A DNA stretch of 21,188 nucleotides, from the IMG/VR virus record IMGVR_UViG_3300037189_013284, positions 1 to 21,188 of that record. One strand, written 5' to 3'. This DNA comes from a virus. Each line of letters starts with the position of its first letter. Position 1 is the first letter of the stretch. This document shows, one piece after another, positions 6,834 to 14,686 of this stretch. Below the pieces are notes generated by a model. It worked only from the letters and a program-made list of their open reading frames with translations, had not been told where the DNA came from and searched no databases. The translations under genes were made by a program, and so were the position numbers.

Positions 6834-7132
6834 CGGCCTCGCCGCTCCATGATGTCCACCCTAGCTTTGGTGATTCCGTGGTCAACTCGTACCGTGTTGA
6901 CTTCCTCTGCCATTCGCTCGATTTTGCTTGTCTGCGCTGCGTCGGATTTAAGGATGGTCTGGATATGTTGCTGGATTAGCTGCTGTGTGCTCCACATATT
7001 GAGGCTCGTTCCGATCATCACCAGGCAGGTGCTAGCTACCACCATCGGCAGCGCCGATCGGACCATGTCGGCTATGGCCTGCGGGTTGTCGTCGGGCGCC
7101 ATCGCCAGGTTGCGCAGGTCTGCTGCAGTCAT
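6830..7132 (-). CDS. Small membrane protein with C-terminal coiled coil
   Basis: A 100-aa protein with one clear hydrophobic segment at about residues 28-46 (ALPMVVASTCLVMIGTSLN). A charged heptad-like helix follows (QQLIQQHIQTILKSDAAQTSKIERMAEEVNTVRVDHGITKARVDIMERRGR). The topology suggests a membrane anchor with a coiled coil on one side. Its upstream neighbour has the reverse layout (coiled coil first, membrane segment last), so the two may pair across or along the membrane. Translation is coupled by ATGA overlaps to both neighbours. Holin-, spanin- or anchor-like roles are possible; none is shown by the sequence. Confidence 0.65.
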   Translation of the reverse strand: MTAADLRNLAMAPDDNPQAIADMVRSALPMVVASTCLVMIGTSLNMWSTQQLIQQHIQTILKSDAAQTSKIERMAEEVNTVRVDHGITKARVDIMERRGR

Positions 7133-7548
7133 GCTACCGAGATGATGCGTTCCACAGGCGGCGGCGGCGGTACGTGGCTGGTCTTCTGTCCCATCAGCCG
7201 GCCCGCTACCGCCGCCGCTACCGCTGCCAGCAAGATCCCGCCGATGCCGGCCATTAGCGCGGTCTGCGCCAGCCTCTCCCTGTGTGTGCCTTGCATGTTT
7301 TCGATAGCAGTGATTCGGCTATCCATCCGCTCGTGATCAATGGCCGATAACCGGGCCTCAAATTGCCGCTGTCGATCAAACAAGATATTAACGTCGCCCA
7401 CCAACTGCCGCTGGACTTCCTGCCGTTCGGTGAGGATGGCGCTGAGCGTGTTCAACTGGCCCGTGAGCTGCGCGAACAGCGTGCCCATCTCGCCACGAAG
7501 GCTCTGAATCTCTGCGCGGATCTCGCTGCTGTCATCCATATCAGGCAT
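7129..7548 (-). CDS. Coiled-coil protein with C-terminal membrane segment
   Basis: This 139-aa protein starts at ATG 7546-7548 (GTG at 7549-7551 directly before it is an alternative). Residues ~8-90 form a long polar helix with heptad spacing (IRAEIQSLRGEMGTLFAQLTGQLNTLSAIL). A hydrophobic segment follows at about residues 100-118 (MAGIGGILLAAVAAAVAG), then a short tail with five prolines. It resembles the small phage proteins with coiled coil plus transmembrane anchor often seen near lysis genes, but no named family could be assigned. It begins a three-gene overlapping cassette and is preceded by a 79-nt gap, the only real break between 9.3 and 6.1 kb, so it may have its own expression signal. 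Confidence 0.65.
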   Translation of the reverse strand: MPDMDDSSEIRAEIQSLRGEMGTLFAQLTGQLNTLSAILTERQEVQRQLVGDVNILFDRQRQFEARLSAIDHERMDSRITAIENMQGTHRERLAQTALMAGIGGILLAAVAAAVAGRLMGQKTSHVPPPPPVERIISVA

Positions 7549-7627
7549 CACTGCTGCCGATCATCCTGCGTCCATTGTGGCATCCCTGGTGTGATTTGCC
7601 TCACGGATACGGCAGCGGTGCTGTGCA
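7549..7627. other. Short gap before the membrane-protein cassette
   Basis: This 79-nt stretch separates the stop of the 111-aa gene from the first gene of the membrane cassette. I see no strong promoter, terminator hairpin or Shine-Dalgarno in it. It is notable only because the surrounding genes all overlap. Confidence 0.4.
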
Positions 7628-7963
7628 TCAGCTGATCTCATCAGACGCGGGCGGCAGGCGGGAGACGAAATCGGCCCAGGACACTACCAGCACCTCAGCG
7701 GCCATCGCACGATCCAGCGGCTGGAAGATGGGCAGGAAAATGCCATTCGCCTCCGTCAAGATGTCAGCGCCAATGCCGAAGGGTGGCCAGCCGCTGACCT
7801 GCACTGGCTCGATTCGGTGGCGCATATCTGGGGCCTGCGCCGCGGCCACCGCAGCCGCCACCTCTGCCGGCAGCAGCAGGGCATGGCCACGGGCGTCCCA
7901 GCCGTCTGGCAGGTGGCCGCCGCCGAGGGCCAGCAGATCGGCCAAGGTTTGGGGCTGGCTCAT
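7628..7963 (-). CDS. Hypothetical protein (111 aa)
   Basis: The protein starts MSQPQTLADLLALGGGHLPDGW; its ATG overlaps the TGA of the upstream gene (ATGA), which decides the start. It is soluble, rich in Ala, Leu and Pro, with a central EPVQVSGWPPFGIGADILTEANGIFLP segment and a C-terminal helix. I do not recognise a family. It follows the LamG-like protein directly, so it could be its chaperone or partner; that is inferred from coupling alone. Confidence 0.6.
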   Translation of the reverse strand: MSQPQTLADLLALGGGHLPDGWDARGHALLLPAEVAAAVAAAQAPDMRHRIEPVQVSGWPPFGIGADILTEANGIFLPIFQPLDRAMAAEVLVVSWADFVSRLPPASDEIS

Positions 7964-8805
7964 GGGATGACAGCTTGGAGGGTGGCGAACAACTGATCTT
8001 GCAAGGACTGCAGAACAGCGAGATTTAGGTTTTCTCCTACGTGATAGAACGGGCACCGCATATTCGCGTAAACGTCAATCGTGCTGTTGCTGGTGTTGTT
8101 CCTGGCAAACAAAAAGATATTGCCGGCGCCCGACGCCTGCGAAGTGAAGGATATTGTTTCGTTCGTGTTGCTGAACCGGGTTATGTAGTTTGCTGCTGTG
8201 CCGCGGCTAAGACCGATAAATCCTGTGACACCGACAGTGCCCCTGGTGGCGGTTACGGCACTGTCTGACCTAGATCGCATTGGGCTGGTAGCTGATGTCG
8301 AAGTGGGGCTTACAAATGCGGCCGTTTGTCCTGTAGTCGGCCCACCCCCCATAGCCATCGTGCCCGTTGTGCCACTGGCGATGTAATAGGCAATGGACTG
8401 GCTATTCTGCGGGTCCGCCGTATTCGCCCTGTTTGTGTCTAGGTATTTGGTCGCATTCGCAGGGTCCCCTAATCCCAGCTTGCGGTCATAATCTCCGGCC
8501 ACAAAGTTCACGTTGGTCGGCGCAGTGCCAACCACAGGCACCAGGCAACCGGGCAATGTGTTCGTCCCAGCCAGGATGACGTGGGATTTGATGACACTGG
8601 CGGCTTGAGAAACTACGCCGCCGCTGGTGCCCAGCAGCTGCGCCGAGATCAAACCGCTCAAGTAGGTGTTGATGCCATTTGTTACGCCACGACTCAGGCC
8701 CTCACCATCGGCCGCGCGCACCCTGTCCAGGTAGTCTCGCACCGCCGACCCATAGAACAGGCCGGGCCTCCCCAGCGCCAGCGAACGGGCCAGCGGTCGC
8801 CTCAC
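7960..8805 (-). CDS. Putative virion protein with LamG/jelly-roll-like C-terminal half
   Basis: The 281-aa protein starts at GTG 8803-8805, which overlaps the TGA of the upstream gene as GTGA; an in-frame upstream extension would run inside that gene and is rejected. An N-terminal helical part (LFYGSAVRDYLDRVRAADG, NGINTYLSGLISAQLL) precedes a beta-rich region. Motifs such as VPVVGTAPTNVNFVAGDYDRK, LGDPANATKYLDTNRANTADPQ, TGFIGLSRGTAANYITRF and FYHVGENLNLAVLQSLQDQL resemble LamG-like modules of cyanophage tail or surface proteins (recalled, not searched). A surface adhesin or decoration role is likely but unproven. It lies between the head-tail connector and the tail terminator, an unusual place for an adhesin. 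Confidence 0.68.
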   Translation of the reverse strand: MRRPLARSLALGRPGLFYGSAVRDYLDRVRAADGEGLSRGVTNGINTYLSGLISAQLLGTSGGVVSQAASVIKSHVILAGTNTLPGCLVPVVGTAPTNVNFVAGDYDRKLGLGDPANATKYLDTNRANTADPQNSQSIAYYIASGTTGTMAMGGGPTTGQTAAFVSPTSTSATSPMRSRSDSAVTATRGTVGVTGFIGLSRGTAANYITRFSNTNETISFTSQASGAGNIFLFARNNTSNSTIDVYANMRCPFYHVGENLNLAVLQSLQDQLFATLQAVIP

Positions 8806-9308
8806 ATCCCCGCCTCCACGAACCGGGCCCGGATCTGATGCACTGTGCCACTCGCCGGAGTCCAGCCGCCCAGCGCCTGCAGCTGCACAAACAGGTTGGT
8901 AGTGCCGGCCGCTACGGGCAGCAGCAGCCCGCAATAGGTCAGCTGTGAAGCGATGGTGTCGCCTAGGTCAGTCGCGGTCGGAAGGTCCACCGATCCACGC
9001 CAGCGGGTGCGATCAGCCGAAACCAGGTTGAAGGCTTCGTTATCCAGAATCGCGGCCGGAGTTGCATCGTAAAAATGCAACCGAAAGCCGCTCATTCCTG
9101 ATGGCACATCGCTGCGGTACATGAGCAGCTGTACTTCCTGCAGCATCACGAATCGATCGGATTGCGTGACACCTTCCAGCAAGTGGATCGCGCTGCCAGC
9201 ATTGGCAGGCGTGGTGCCATCAGCCGCGCCGATCACATCCCCGGCCGTGTAGGCGGTCGTATTGCTCGGCCTGGCGAAGGTGACAGATGTGATCGCAGCG
9301 AGGGCCAT
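8802..9308 (-). CDS. Putative structural protein (168 aa, beta-rich)
   Basis: A single-domain beta-rich protein with motifs FARPSNTTAYTAGDVIGAADG, FRLHFYDATP and LQALGGWTPASGTVHQIRARFVEAGM. I recall similar proteins in phage and prophage structural clusters, usually unannotated. It has no membrane segment. It follows the FII-like connector by 4 nt and overlaps the LamG-like gene as GTGA, so the two are probably co-translated. It may decorate the head or neck. Confidence 0.65.
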   Translation of the reverse strand: MALAAITSVTFARPSNTTAYTAGDVIGAADGTTPANAGSAIHLLEGVTQSDRFVMLQEVQLLMYRSDVPSGMSGFRLHFYDATPAAILDNEAFNLVSADRTRWRGSVDLPTATDLGDTIASQLTYCGLLLPVAAGTTNLFVQLQALGGWTPASGTVHQIRARFVEAGM

Positions 9309-9312
9309 GGGG

Positions 9313-9594
9313 TCAGACCTTGACGAGGGGAACGGTTACAAAGGCCCCATCATCGATGGGTGTGGGCTTGTTTTCTACAGTGTAGGCAGTTCCGTCAACA
9401 GTCACCGTATCGCCGTAGCTGAGGCTGCCGAACTTCGATGCTTCGCATGTGATGGCGTAGTCGATCAGCATCATCTCGCCGCCTAGGGCAAGCTCACCCG
9501 GCTGCTCGAAGATACCCAGGCCAGAAACGGCGCCAGCTGTGACACTGACGCCGTGGTCTGACAAGTAGAGGGTGAGATCCTCTGTTATCGCCAT
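9313..9594 (-). CDS. Head-tail connector (lambda FII-like)
   Basis: A 93-aa protein in the FII position. The pattern fits FII-type joining proteins: an N-terminal 'ITEDLTLYLSDHGVSVTAG' helix and strand, a central segment GIFEQPGELALGGEMMLIDYAITCEASKFGSLSYGDTVTV, and a closing 'DGTAYTVENKPTPIDDGAFVTVPL' hairpin. FII binds the filled head and makes the site to which the tail docks. Its ATG overlaps the previous stop as TGATG. Confidence comes from size, motif order and lambda synteny. Confidence 0.75.
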   Translation of the reverse strand: MAITEDLTLYLSDHGVSVTAGAVSGLGIFEQPGELALGGEMMLIDYAITCEASKFGSLSYGDTVTVDGTAYTVENKPTPIDDGAFVTVPLVKV

Positions 9595-9986
9595 CAGTCG
9601 TACTTCTTCAGCGCGAAGCCAACGACCGAGTAGATGGTGGTACCGCTGGCGGCGATGGAGCCGACGAACCGGATATACCGGCGCAGATCATCACTATTCA
9701 GCACCAGAGCCTGGCGAGAGGCGGCCTGAGCGACAGCGGTGAAGCCGCCGCCGGTCACGTCATCCCACACCGAGCTGCCGTCTCTATTCAGGCTGTGCTG
9801 GATTTTGCCGGTCATCGTGCCGGAAGAGGCAGCGGCGCCTGAATCCAGCAAAATGAGAATGTCTCCCTCGAAATCCTTCAGGTCGGCGATGTTGGTGGTA
9901 GCGCCGGTGAAGGTGGCGGATTCGGAAGCCACCGGATGAAGCGGGAAGCTCTGCAGCTTCTCCAGTGCGTACTGAGTGAGTCCCAT
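9594..9986 (-). CDS. Putative head/decoration protein (130 aa)
   Basis: A small beta-rich protein: TFTGATTNIADLKDFEGDILILLDSG, then a strand pattern with GKIQHSLNRDGSSVWDDVTGGGF and a closing 'LRRYIRFVGSIAASGTTIYSVVGFALKKYD'. This layout ('kiqhS.DG..w.dv...f....l....rYiR....i.G') is common in small head-associated proteins encoded just after the major capsid gene. A decoration or head-stabilising role is likely, but a connector role cannot be ruled out. It starts 2 nt after the stop of the preceding small gene. Confidence 0.6.
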   Translation of the reverse strand: MGLTQYALEKLQSFPLHPVASESATFTGATTNIADLKDFEGDILILLDSGAAASSGTMTGKIQHSLNRDGSSVWDDVTGGGFTAVAQAASRQALVLNSDDLRRYIRFVGSIAASGTTIYSVVGFALKKYD

Positions 9987-9988
9987 GA

Positions 9989-10195
9989 TTAGGAAAGGGG
10001 GCGGGGTTTGCGGGGTCGAGGGCGAACCTCGGGGGTTGATTCAATGGCGGCTGAGGTGAGATCCTGATGCGCCGGCCGGGCCCTCTTCATGGCCACCAGA
10101 ATGGCAGCGTCAGAATCGCTGGCCTCGATCACCTGGCCCACCCTCGCGGGTGAGCCGGCAATGCTGGTCTGCTTCAGGATCTCGATTCTCATCAT
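9989..10195 (-). CDS. Small head-region protein (68 aa)
   Basis: Coupled to the capsid stop as TGATGATG; either of two adjacent ATGs could be used. The first ~40 residues (IEILKQTSIAGSPARVGQVIEASDSDAAILVAMKRARPA) match the short SH3-like pattern often found beside capsid genes ('G..... GqVie.....A..Li..g.A'). The C-terminus is basic and Pro-rich (VRPRPRKPRPLS). Function is unknown; location suggests head completion or scaffolding. Confidence 0.6.
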   Translation of the reverse strand: MMRIEILKQTSIAGSPARVGQVIEASDSDAAILVAMKRARPAHQDLTSAAIESTPEVRPRPRKPRPLS

Positions 10196-12438
10196 CAGAG
10201 GGTGTTGTTACCGCGGCAGAAACATTCGGGATAGCGGACGGCTACATCCACATCCTGGAAGGCGGTTACCCGCACGCCGCCGGACGTATCCAGGGCGTAG
10301 GGATTGACCTGCAGGGTGATAGCGCCCCACATGCCCATAATCATCGTGTTCCACACGCCCAGCCAGACATCATTGGACTCCACCTGATTGGAGCGAACGA
10401 CCGAATAGCTGTTCACCGTGCCGCCGGGCTCAAGGATGAATTGAGCCGTGCCGGATGCCTTCTCGGTGGTCTTGAATCCACCGTACCGGGTGGCGTTTGT
10501 CAGATAGGAGATGGCGGCAATATCGGCATTGTCGGCCGCAATCTGCGTTTCCATCTCAACGATCTCTGCATAGGTCGGAGCGTTGGCAGCGAAGTCCACC
10601 GTATTGATGCCGGTGATATTCTTCAGGCCCTGCGGCTGGCTGGTGGAGCCGGTGCCGTAAAGGGCGGCCCGGTCGATCTCCAGTGCCATCACCGTTACCA
10701 GCTCATTGCGGACAAAGGTTTCCACATCGATGGAGCTTTGCAGCAGTAGCCGGCGGCTGTATTCGGTGTACGCGCCAAGGGTCTTGGGAGTGAGATTCAC
10801 CTGGCCCACGGTCGGGCTAGATTCGGTGCTCGTGCTCTTCTCGGCCAGCCAGTAGGCGGTAGCGCCGGTGAGCTGCTTGGGGATGGCCACGGGGCCGCTG
10901 AGGCCGGTCAGGGTGGTAACGCCCAGGGTGGTCAACGCCAGCCGGTTGCGGAGCAGCTCGATGAAGCTGCCGGGCCGCGCGTCGGTAAACACCATGTCGC
11001 CGCCACCGCTGGGCAGCCCAACGGTGAGGTCCCGCTTCAGCACGTCGTGAGGAACATGGAACCCATCACGATCCACCCCCATGCGGGCAGCGGTGGCTTC
11101 GCTCACCTCGCGCTCAAAGGCGGCTTCACGTTGCATCGCCGCATCCTGAGGGAATGCCTGCGCACGGATGGCGCGCAAAAAGCTGTAGCTGCGGGCCTCG
11201 CGCTCGCTCAGGCCGATGTCAGCCGAACCACCAGCGATGGGCTGGGCGGCAGCGGCTGCCGGCTGGGCGGGTTGCTTGGTGCGCTTGGCGATGGTGCCGA
11301 GCACGCTCCGCATTGCATCGGCTTCGGATGCACCGGAGGCGATCAGATCGCCGGCCAAGTCATCGGCGCCGTGCTCGCGGGTAAGGCTGGTGATCGCCGC
11401 GATGCGGCTGCGCTCAGCGGTCACGGCATCGGCCGCAGCCGCCGCCCGCTCCTGGGTCAGGTCGAGGGATTCCATGGTTGTGGATTTGGGAGGGGTTGAG
11501 GTTGCGGCCGGGGCCGCTGAATCAATCGGGCCCAGGCTTCGCCCGATCCCGATTGATTGATCTGCTGGCACGCTCACTACCGACACCTCCATCGGCTGCC
11601 ACGAAGTAGCAACGATAGAGCCGTCGGATCGCTGGTCTACGTCGTTGATCGAGTAGCCAACCGAGACATTCCGAAGGATGCCATCACGAATGTCAGCCAG
11701 CTTCTCCTCGGCGAATGCGCTACGGGAGAAGCGAACCGACACCATGCCGCGCTTCTTTGTGCCATCGATCCAGCCACGCTCGACAACTCCCAGCACCTGA
11801 TCCGGGTTGTGATTCCAGAGCAGGGGAGCGCCGTCGTTCAGGCGGCTAAGGTCCACCGATTCGGCAGCGTGGCTCAACACCTCGCTGCCAAACCATCGCT
11901 CTACAGGGGCTTCGCTGGAAAACGAAAACTCAAGCGAGCGGGATTCCTCGCTCACTGCCGCCGCATCAAACGATGCGATGCGGCGCAGCGGGTCGCGGTT
12001 GTAGTCGCGGACTTGCACGGCAGAGCTTGGGATTACAGGCAGAGTAGCGGGATTATTGTTTTCGCCTGTTGCCTCATGGCCCAGCCCGGCACGATCCTGC
12101 GCGGCCTTGATCCTGGAGGCTCTGGCATCGGCCCAGCTTTGCCCGGGGTCGCCACCCCATGCCGCCCATGCCACGCGGCCGGGTGATGGGTAGCCATCCT
12201 CACCAGGGCTGAATCCTTCGCCGGCCTTGTCCACCTCATGGCGGGCGAACCATGCCGCCATGGTGATCACCGTGTCGGGGCTCAGCTCATCACCGCTCAG
12301 GATCTGGCTGGCCCTGGCAGCCGCCACCTCGGTGCCGCCCTGCTGGCCCTCGGCCTTCCACTCCCGGTAGCGGCGAGCCTCGGCCTGCATCGCCTCGGTC
12401 GGCTGCAGATCGATCTCAACCCCGTTGACGGTGGCCAT
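10195..12438 (-). CDS. Fused prohead protease and major capsid protein (with N-terminal accessory domain)
   Basis: A 747-aa polyprotein with four regions. Residues ~10-115: a compact domain with SPDTVITMAAWFARHEVDK, GEDGYPSPGRVAWAAWGGD and SWADARA, a module I have seen appended to other phage proteins. Residues ~165-305: an HK97/U35-type prohead protease with His210 in LLWNHN and Ser259 in RNVSVGYSI, plus MEVSVVSVPAD near 283. Residues ~322-470: a helical Ala/Glu-rich part like a delta/scaffold domain (TMESLDLTQERAAAAADAV). Residues ~470-747: an HK97-fold capsid (ARPGSFIELLRNRLAL, AIPKQLTGATAYWLAEK, EIDRAALYGTG, QPQGLKNITG). The protease would be expected to cut itself and the scaffold away during maturation. 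The gene overlaps the portal stop by 1 nt (TGATG) and no separate capsid or protease gene exists in the window. Confidence 0.9.
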   Translation of the reverse strand: MATVNGVEIDLQPTEAMQAEARRYREWKAEGQQGGTEVAAARASQILSGDELSPDTVITMAAWFARHEVDKAGEGFSPGEDGYPSPGRVAWAAWGGDPGQSWADARASRIKAAQDRAGLGHEATGENNNPATLPVIPSSAVQVRDYNRDPLRRIASFDAAAVSEESRSLEFSFSSEAPVERWFGSEVLSHAAESVDLSRLNDGAPLLWNHNPDQVLGVVERGWIDGTKKRGMVSVRFSRSAFAEEKLADIRDGILRNVSVGYSINDVDQRSDGSIVATSWQPMEVSVVSVPADQSIGIGRSLGPIDSAAPAATSTPPKSTTMESLDLTQERAAAAADAVTAERSRIAAITSLTREHGADDLAGDLIASGASEADAMRSVLGTIAKRTKQPAQPAAAAAQPIAGGSADIGLSEREARSYSFLRAIRAQAFPQDAAMQREAAFEREVSEATAARMGVDRDGFHVPHDVLKRDLTVGLPSGGGDMVFTDARPGSFIELLRNRLALTTLGVTTLTGLSGPVAIPKQLTGATAYWLAEKSTSTESSPTVGQVNLTPKTLGAYTEYSRRLLLQSSIDVETFVRNELVTVMALEIDRAALYGTGSTSQPQGLKNITGINTVDFAANAPTYAEIVEMETQIAADNADIAAISYLTNATRYGGFKTTEKASGTAQFILEPGGTVNSYSVVRSNQVESNDVWLGVWNTMIMGMWGAITLQVNPYALDTSGGVRVTAFQDVDVAVRYPECFCRGNNTL

Positions 12439-14075
12439 CAGCTGGCGTCCTCCATGGCGTCTTCCTCCATGGCGTCTTCCTGCTCATCCTCGGCCGTGCC
12501 CTCCTGCTCGCCTGGGCTGTCATCCTCCACCGCTTCGCCGCTGGATTCAGCCTCGGCTGCTGTGTCATCAGGCGCGTAGGCATCCTGCGGAATGATGGAG
12601 CCAGGCGGCCTGGCCTGCGTGATGCCGGCGTTGCTGACCTTGCCCGCGTCAATGTCAAGCGTCAGCCCCAGCTCCTGCGCCCGTGCGCGCTCATCCGCCA
12701 GGGCCTGCAGCACATCCTCCAGGTCGGCGCCGCCAGCAGCCACCACGTCGGCCTGTGTCTTGAATCCACACCGCACGGCGTCTTTATAGGCCGCCACCTC
12801 GCGGGCCGGATCAACCCATTCCCAGCCCCGCGGGAACCACCGCACGGATTCGTAGCGGTCGGGGAATGTGTCGTAGCCGGGCAGGGACAGCGCGCCGGCC
12901 GCCACGCCGGCCGCCATCCATCGCTCGAAGATCGGGCGCAGCAGGTGATCGATCAGATAATCCTGGAGCGTCTTCCAGTTCTCACGATCCTCCAGCAGGC
13001 TTAGCCGCGAGCTGCTGTAGTTGGATTGACTGAAATCACGGCTAACCGTTTCGTAGCTGCAGCCGATGGCAGCAGCAACGGCCCGCAGCATCGCCCGAAG
13101 GAATGGTTCGAATTGCCCGTCAGGCGCATCCAGCTGCGGCACCGTGACAGATTCACCGGCCGCCAGGTACTTGAATACGCCCGGCTCGAAGTTGCTGACC
13201 CGCTCGCCGTCGTAGACCTCATCCCCCTGTAGCTCACCTTCAGAGCTGGTGATGAATCCCATAAGGCTCGAACTGGCTCGGGCCCGCACCACCTCGGCCT
13301 CCTCATACCCCGCCAGGTGGTGGAGCCGCTTCACAGCAGCGGACAGCCACGGCACGCCGCGGGTCTGCCCCGGTCGCTCGGTGATCAGCAGATGAATGAT
13401 CTCATCGGCCGGCACCTCGCGGACCTCGTGGCCGATCCCGTTCACGATGTCGCCAGGGTGCCGACTGCGAAACGCATAGCTCACGGGCCGGCCCCACCGG
13501 TTGACCTTCACGCCCATGCGCCACTCATTGCCCTGCGCGTCGGGGCCAGAACTCTTGCCTTCGTCGCAGTAGTCGGCCTCGATGATCTCCAGGCCAAGCG
13601 GAATTGCGCCGCCGTCGAATGCTTCAGGAACGATCCTGATGAACACCTCTCCGCTCTCGGCCATGGCGCACACCGCCAGCCGGCAAACCTCAGGGAACGA
13701 CAGGCGGCCCGCGGCATGGCAGATGCTCGGCCGGCACCATCGGGCCCATGCGCCCTCGATGACCCCATTCAGCCGCTGATCCAGCCGGCCCGCGCCGCGC
13801 AGCATCGGCACCCGCGCCTGCATCCTGATGCCACGCCCGACCACATTAGCGCCAATGGCGCGGATCGCCTGGCGCGCGTACGGGTTGTCCCGCACCAGCT
13901 GGCGCGAGCGGTTTCGCAGCCGCACCAGGCTGCCATCGATCTCCGCATCCGCGCTGGTGGAGCCCGTCACCCAGTCCGCCGTGAGGCGGGACATCATCGC
14001 GCCTTCGTAGGCGCGGCGCCGCGGCGCCGCCGGGGCGGGCTTGGCGATCTTGCCGCTGCGCTTCGCCTTGCCCAT
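12438..14075 (-). CDS. Portal protein (lambda gpB-like)
   Basis: A 545-aa protein of the lambda-type portal family. Typical segments are LRNRSRQLVRDNPYARQAIRAIGANVVGRGI, the ESGEVFIRIVPEAF strand, GLEIIEADYCDE, DEIIHLLITERPGQTRGVPWLSAAVKRLHHL and AAAIGCSYETVSRDFSQSNYSSSRLSLLEDRENW. It forms the dodecameric ring through which TerL pumps DNA. The last ~45 residues are a highly acidic tail with repeated EEDAM units, which could help scaffold or capsid interactions, or be a disordered extension. It is joined by 1-nt TGATG overlaps to the gpW-like gene upstream and the protease-capsid gene downstream. Confidence 0.93.
   Translation of the reverse strand: MGKAKRSGKIAKPAPAAPRRRAYEGAMMSRLTADWVTGSTSADAEIDGSLVRLRNRSRQLVRDNPYARQAIRAIGANVVGRGIRMQARVPMLRGAGRLDQRLNGVIEGAWARWCRPSICHAAGRLSFPEVCRLAVCAMAESGEVFIRIVPEAFDGGAIPLGLEIIEADYCDEGKSSGPDAQGNEWRMGVKVNRWGRPVSYAFRSRHPGDIVNGIGHEVREVPADEIIHLLITERPGQTRGVPWLSAAVKRLHHLAGYEEAEVVRARASSSLMGFITSSEGELQGDEVYDGERVSNFEPGVFKYLAAGESVTVPQLDAPDGQFEPFLRAMLRAVAAAIGCSYETVSRDFSQSNYSSSRLSLLEDRENWKTLQDYLIDHLLRPIFERWMAAGVAAGALSLPGYDTFPDRYESVRWFPRGWEWVDPAREVAAYKDAVRCGFKTQADVVAAGGADLEDVLQALADERARAQELGLTLDIDAGKVSNAGITQARPPGSIIPQDAYAPDDTAAEAESSGEAVEDDSPGEQEGTAEDEQEDAMEEDAMEDAS
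12451..12480. repeat. 15-bp tandem repeat in the acidic tail of the portal gene
   Basis: TCCATGGCGTCTTCC occurs twice in tandem (12451-12465, 12466-12480). In the minus-strand gene it encodes the repeated EEDAM residues next to the C-terminus. It probably arose by slippage and could vary in copy number among relatives. Confidence 0.9.
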
Positions 14076-14647
14076 CAGCCGAACCTCACGAACAGGTTAT
14101 GCGGGTTGCCGAGGCCCGCGGCGATCTTCTCGGCCACGGTCTCACGGGCCACGATCGCCCGCAGATCTGCCCGCCACTTGATCAGCTCGCTTAGATCCTG
14201 AGAGGTGAAAGATCGGCTGCCGATGGTGTACGACTTGGCGTTTTTACTGACCAGGGTGCGGATCGCCAGTTCGACCGCATCTAGATCCTGCTGCGCTTGG
14301 CTTCGGCCATCAAAGCTGGCGGCCGTGCCCGTATAGCTCAGGTTCGGCAGCGCCTCGAAGGTGCCCGATCCCACCGTGATCACCACCGCGCCGCTGGTGA
14401 TCCTTGATTGCCACGACCACAAGCCAGGATCAAACCCGGCCGTTGTGGTGGCGCTAATGCTCATCAGCCAGCCGCCATCACTGCGGGCTGTGCCCGTCAC
14501 AGTGGCCGCTTCGCTGGCCTTGGGAAACCTCAGGTAGCTAACGAACGACCACGCGGCGGACGTTGCTACGTTGCCGCCTAGGTCAACCTGCGGCGGTTCG
14601 ATCCACTGGGCAGTGTCACCCGCTCGAATAGTCGCCGGAACGGTCAT
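14075..14647 (-). CDS. gpW-like head-tail protein with extra N-terminal beta domain
   Basis: A 190-aa protein exactly between terL and portal, where lambda W lies. The C-terminal ~85 residues (QQDLDAVELAIRTLVSKNAKSYTIGSRSFTSQDLSELIKWRADLRAIVARE) match the gpW pattern of two helices around a 'y.i..R.ft..dL.el..wr..l' hairpin. Lambda gpW is only 68 aa; the extra N-terminal ~105 residues (PATIRAGDTAQWIEPPQVDLGG, AWSFVSYLRFP, WSWQSRITSGAVVITVGSG) look like an Ig-like beta domain. gpW stabilises packaged DNA and joins the portal to later connectors. A 39-nt gap separates it from terL. Confidence 0.75.
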   Translation of the reverse strand: MTVPATIRAGDTAQWIEPPQVDLGGNVATSAAWSFVSYLRFPKASEAATVTGTARSDGGWLMSISATTTAGFDPGLWSWQSRITSGAVVITVGSGTFEALPNLSYTGTAASFDGRSQAQQDLDAVELAIRTLVSKNAKSYTIGSRSFTSQDLSELIKWRADLRAIVARETVAEKIAAGLGNPHNLFVRFG

Positions 14648-14686
14648 TGCATCGCCTACCTACCGGCAGAGTAGCGGCGCCACAGA

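Noticed and set aside
10150-10749. A 199-codon plus-strand open frame antisense to the capsid end
   Set aside because: The opposite strand encodes the HK97-like capsid; the plus-strand product has shadow composition.
13317-14201. A 294-codon plus-strand open frame antisense to the portal gene
   Set aside because: It is a GC-rich shadow of a well-supported lambda-type portal; its translation is Arg/His/Pro/Ala-rich low-complexity without recognisable motifs.
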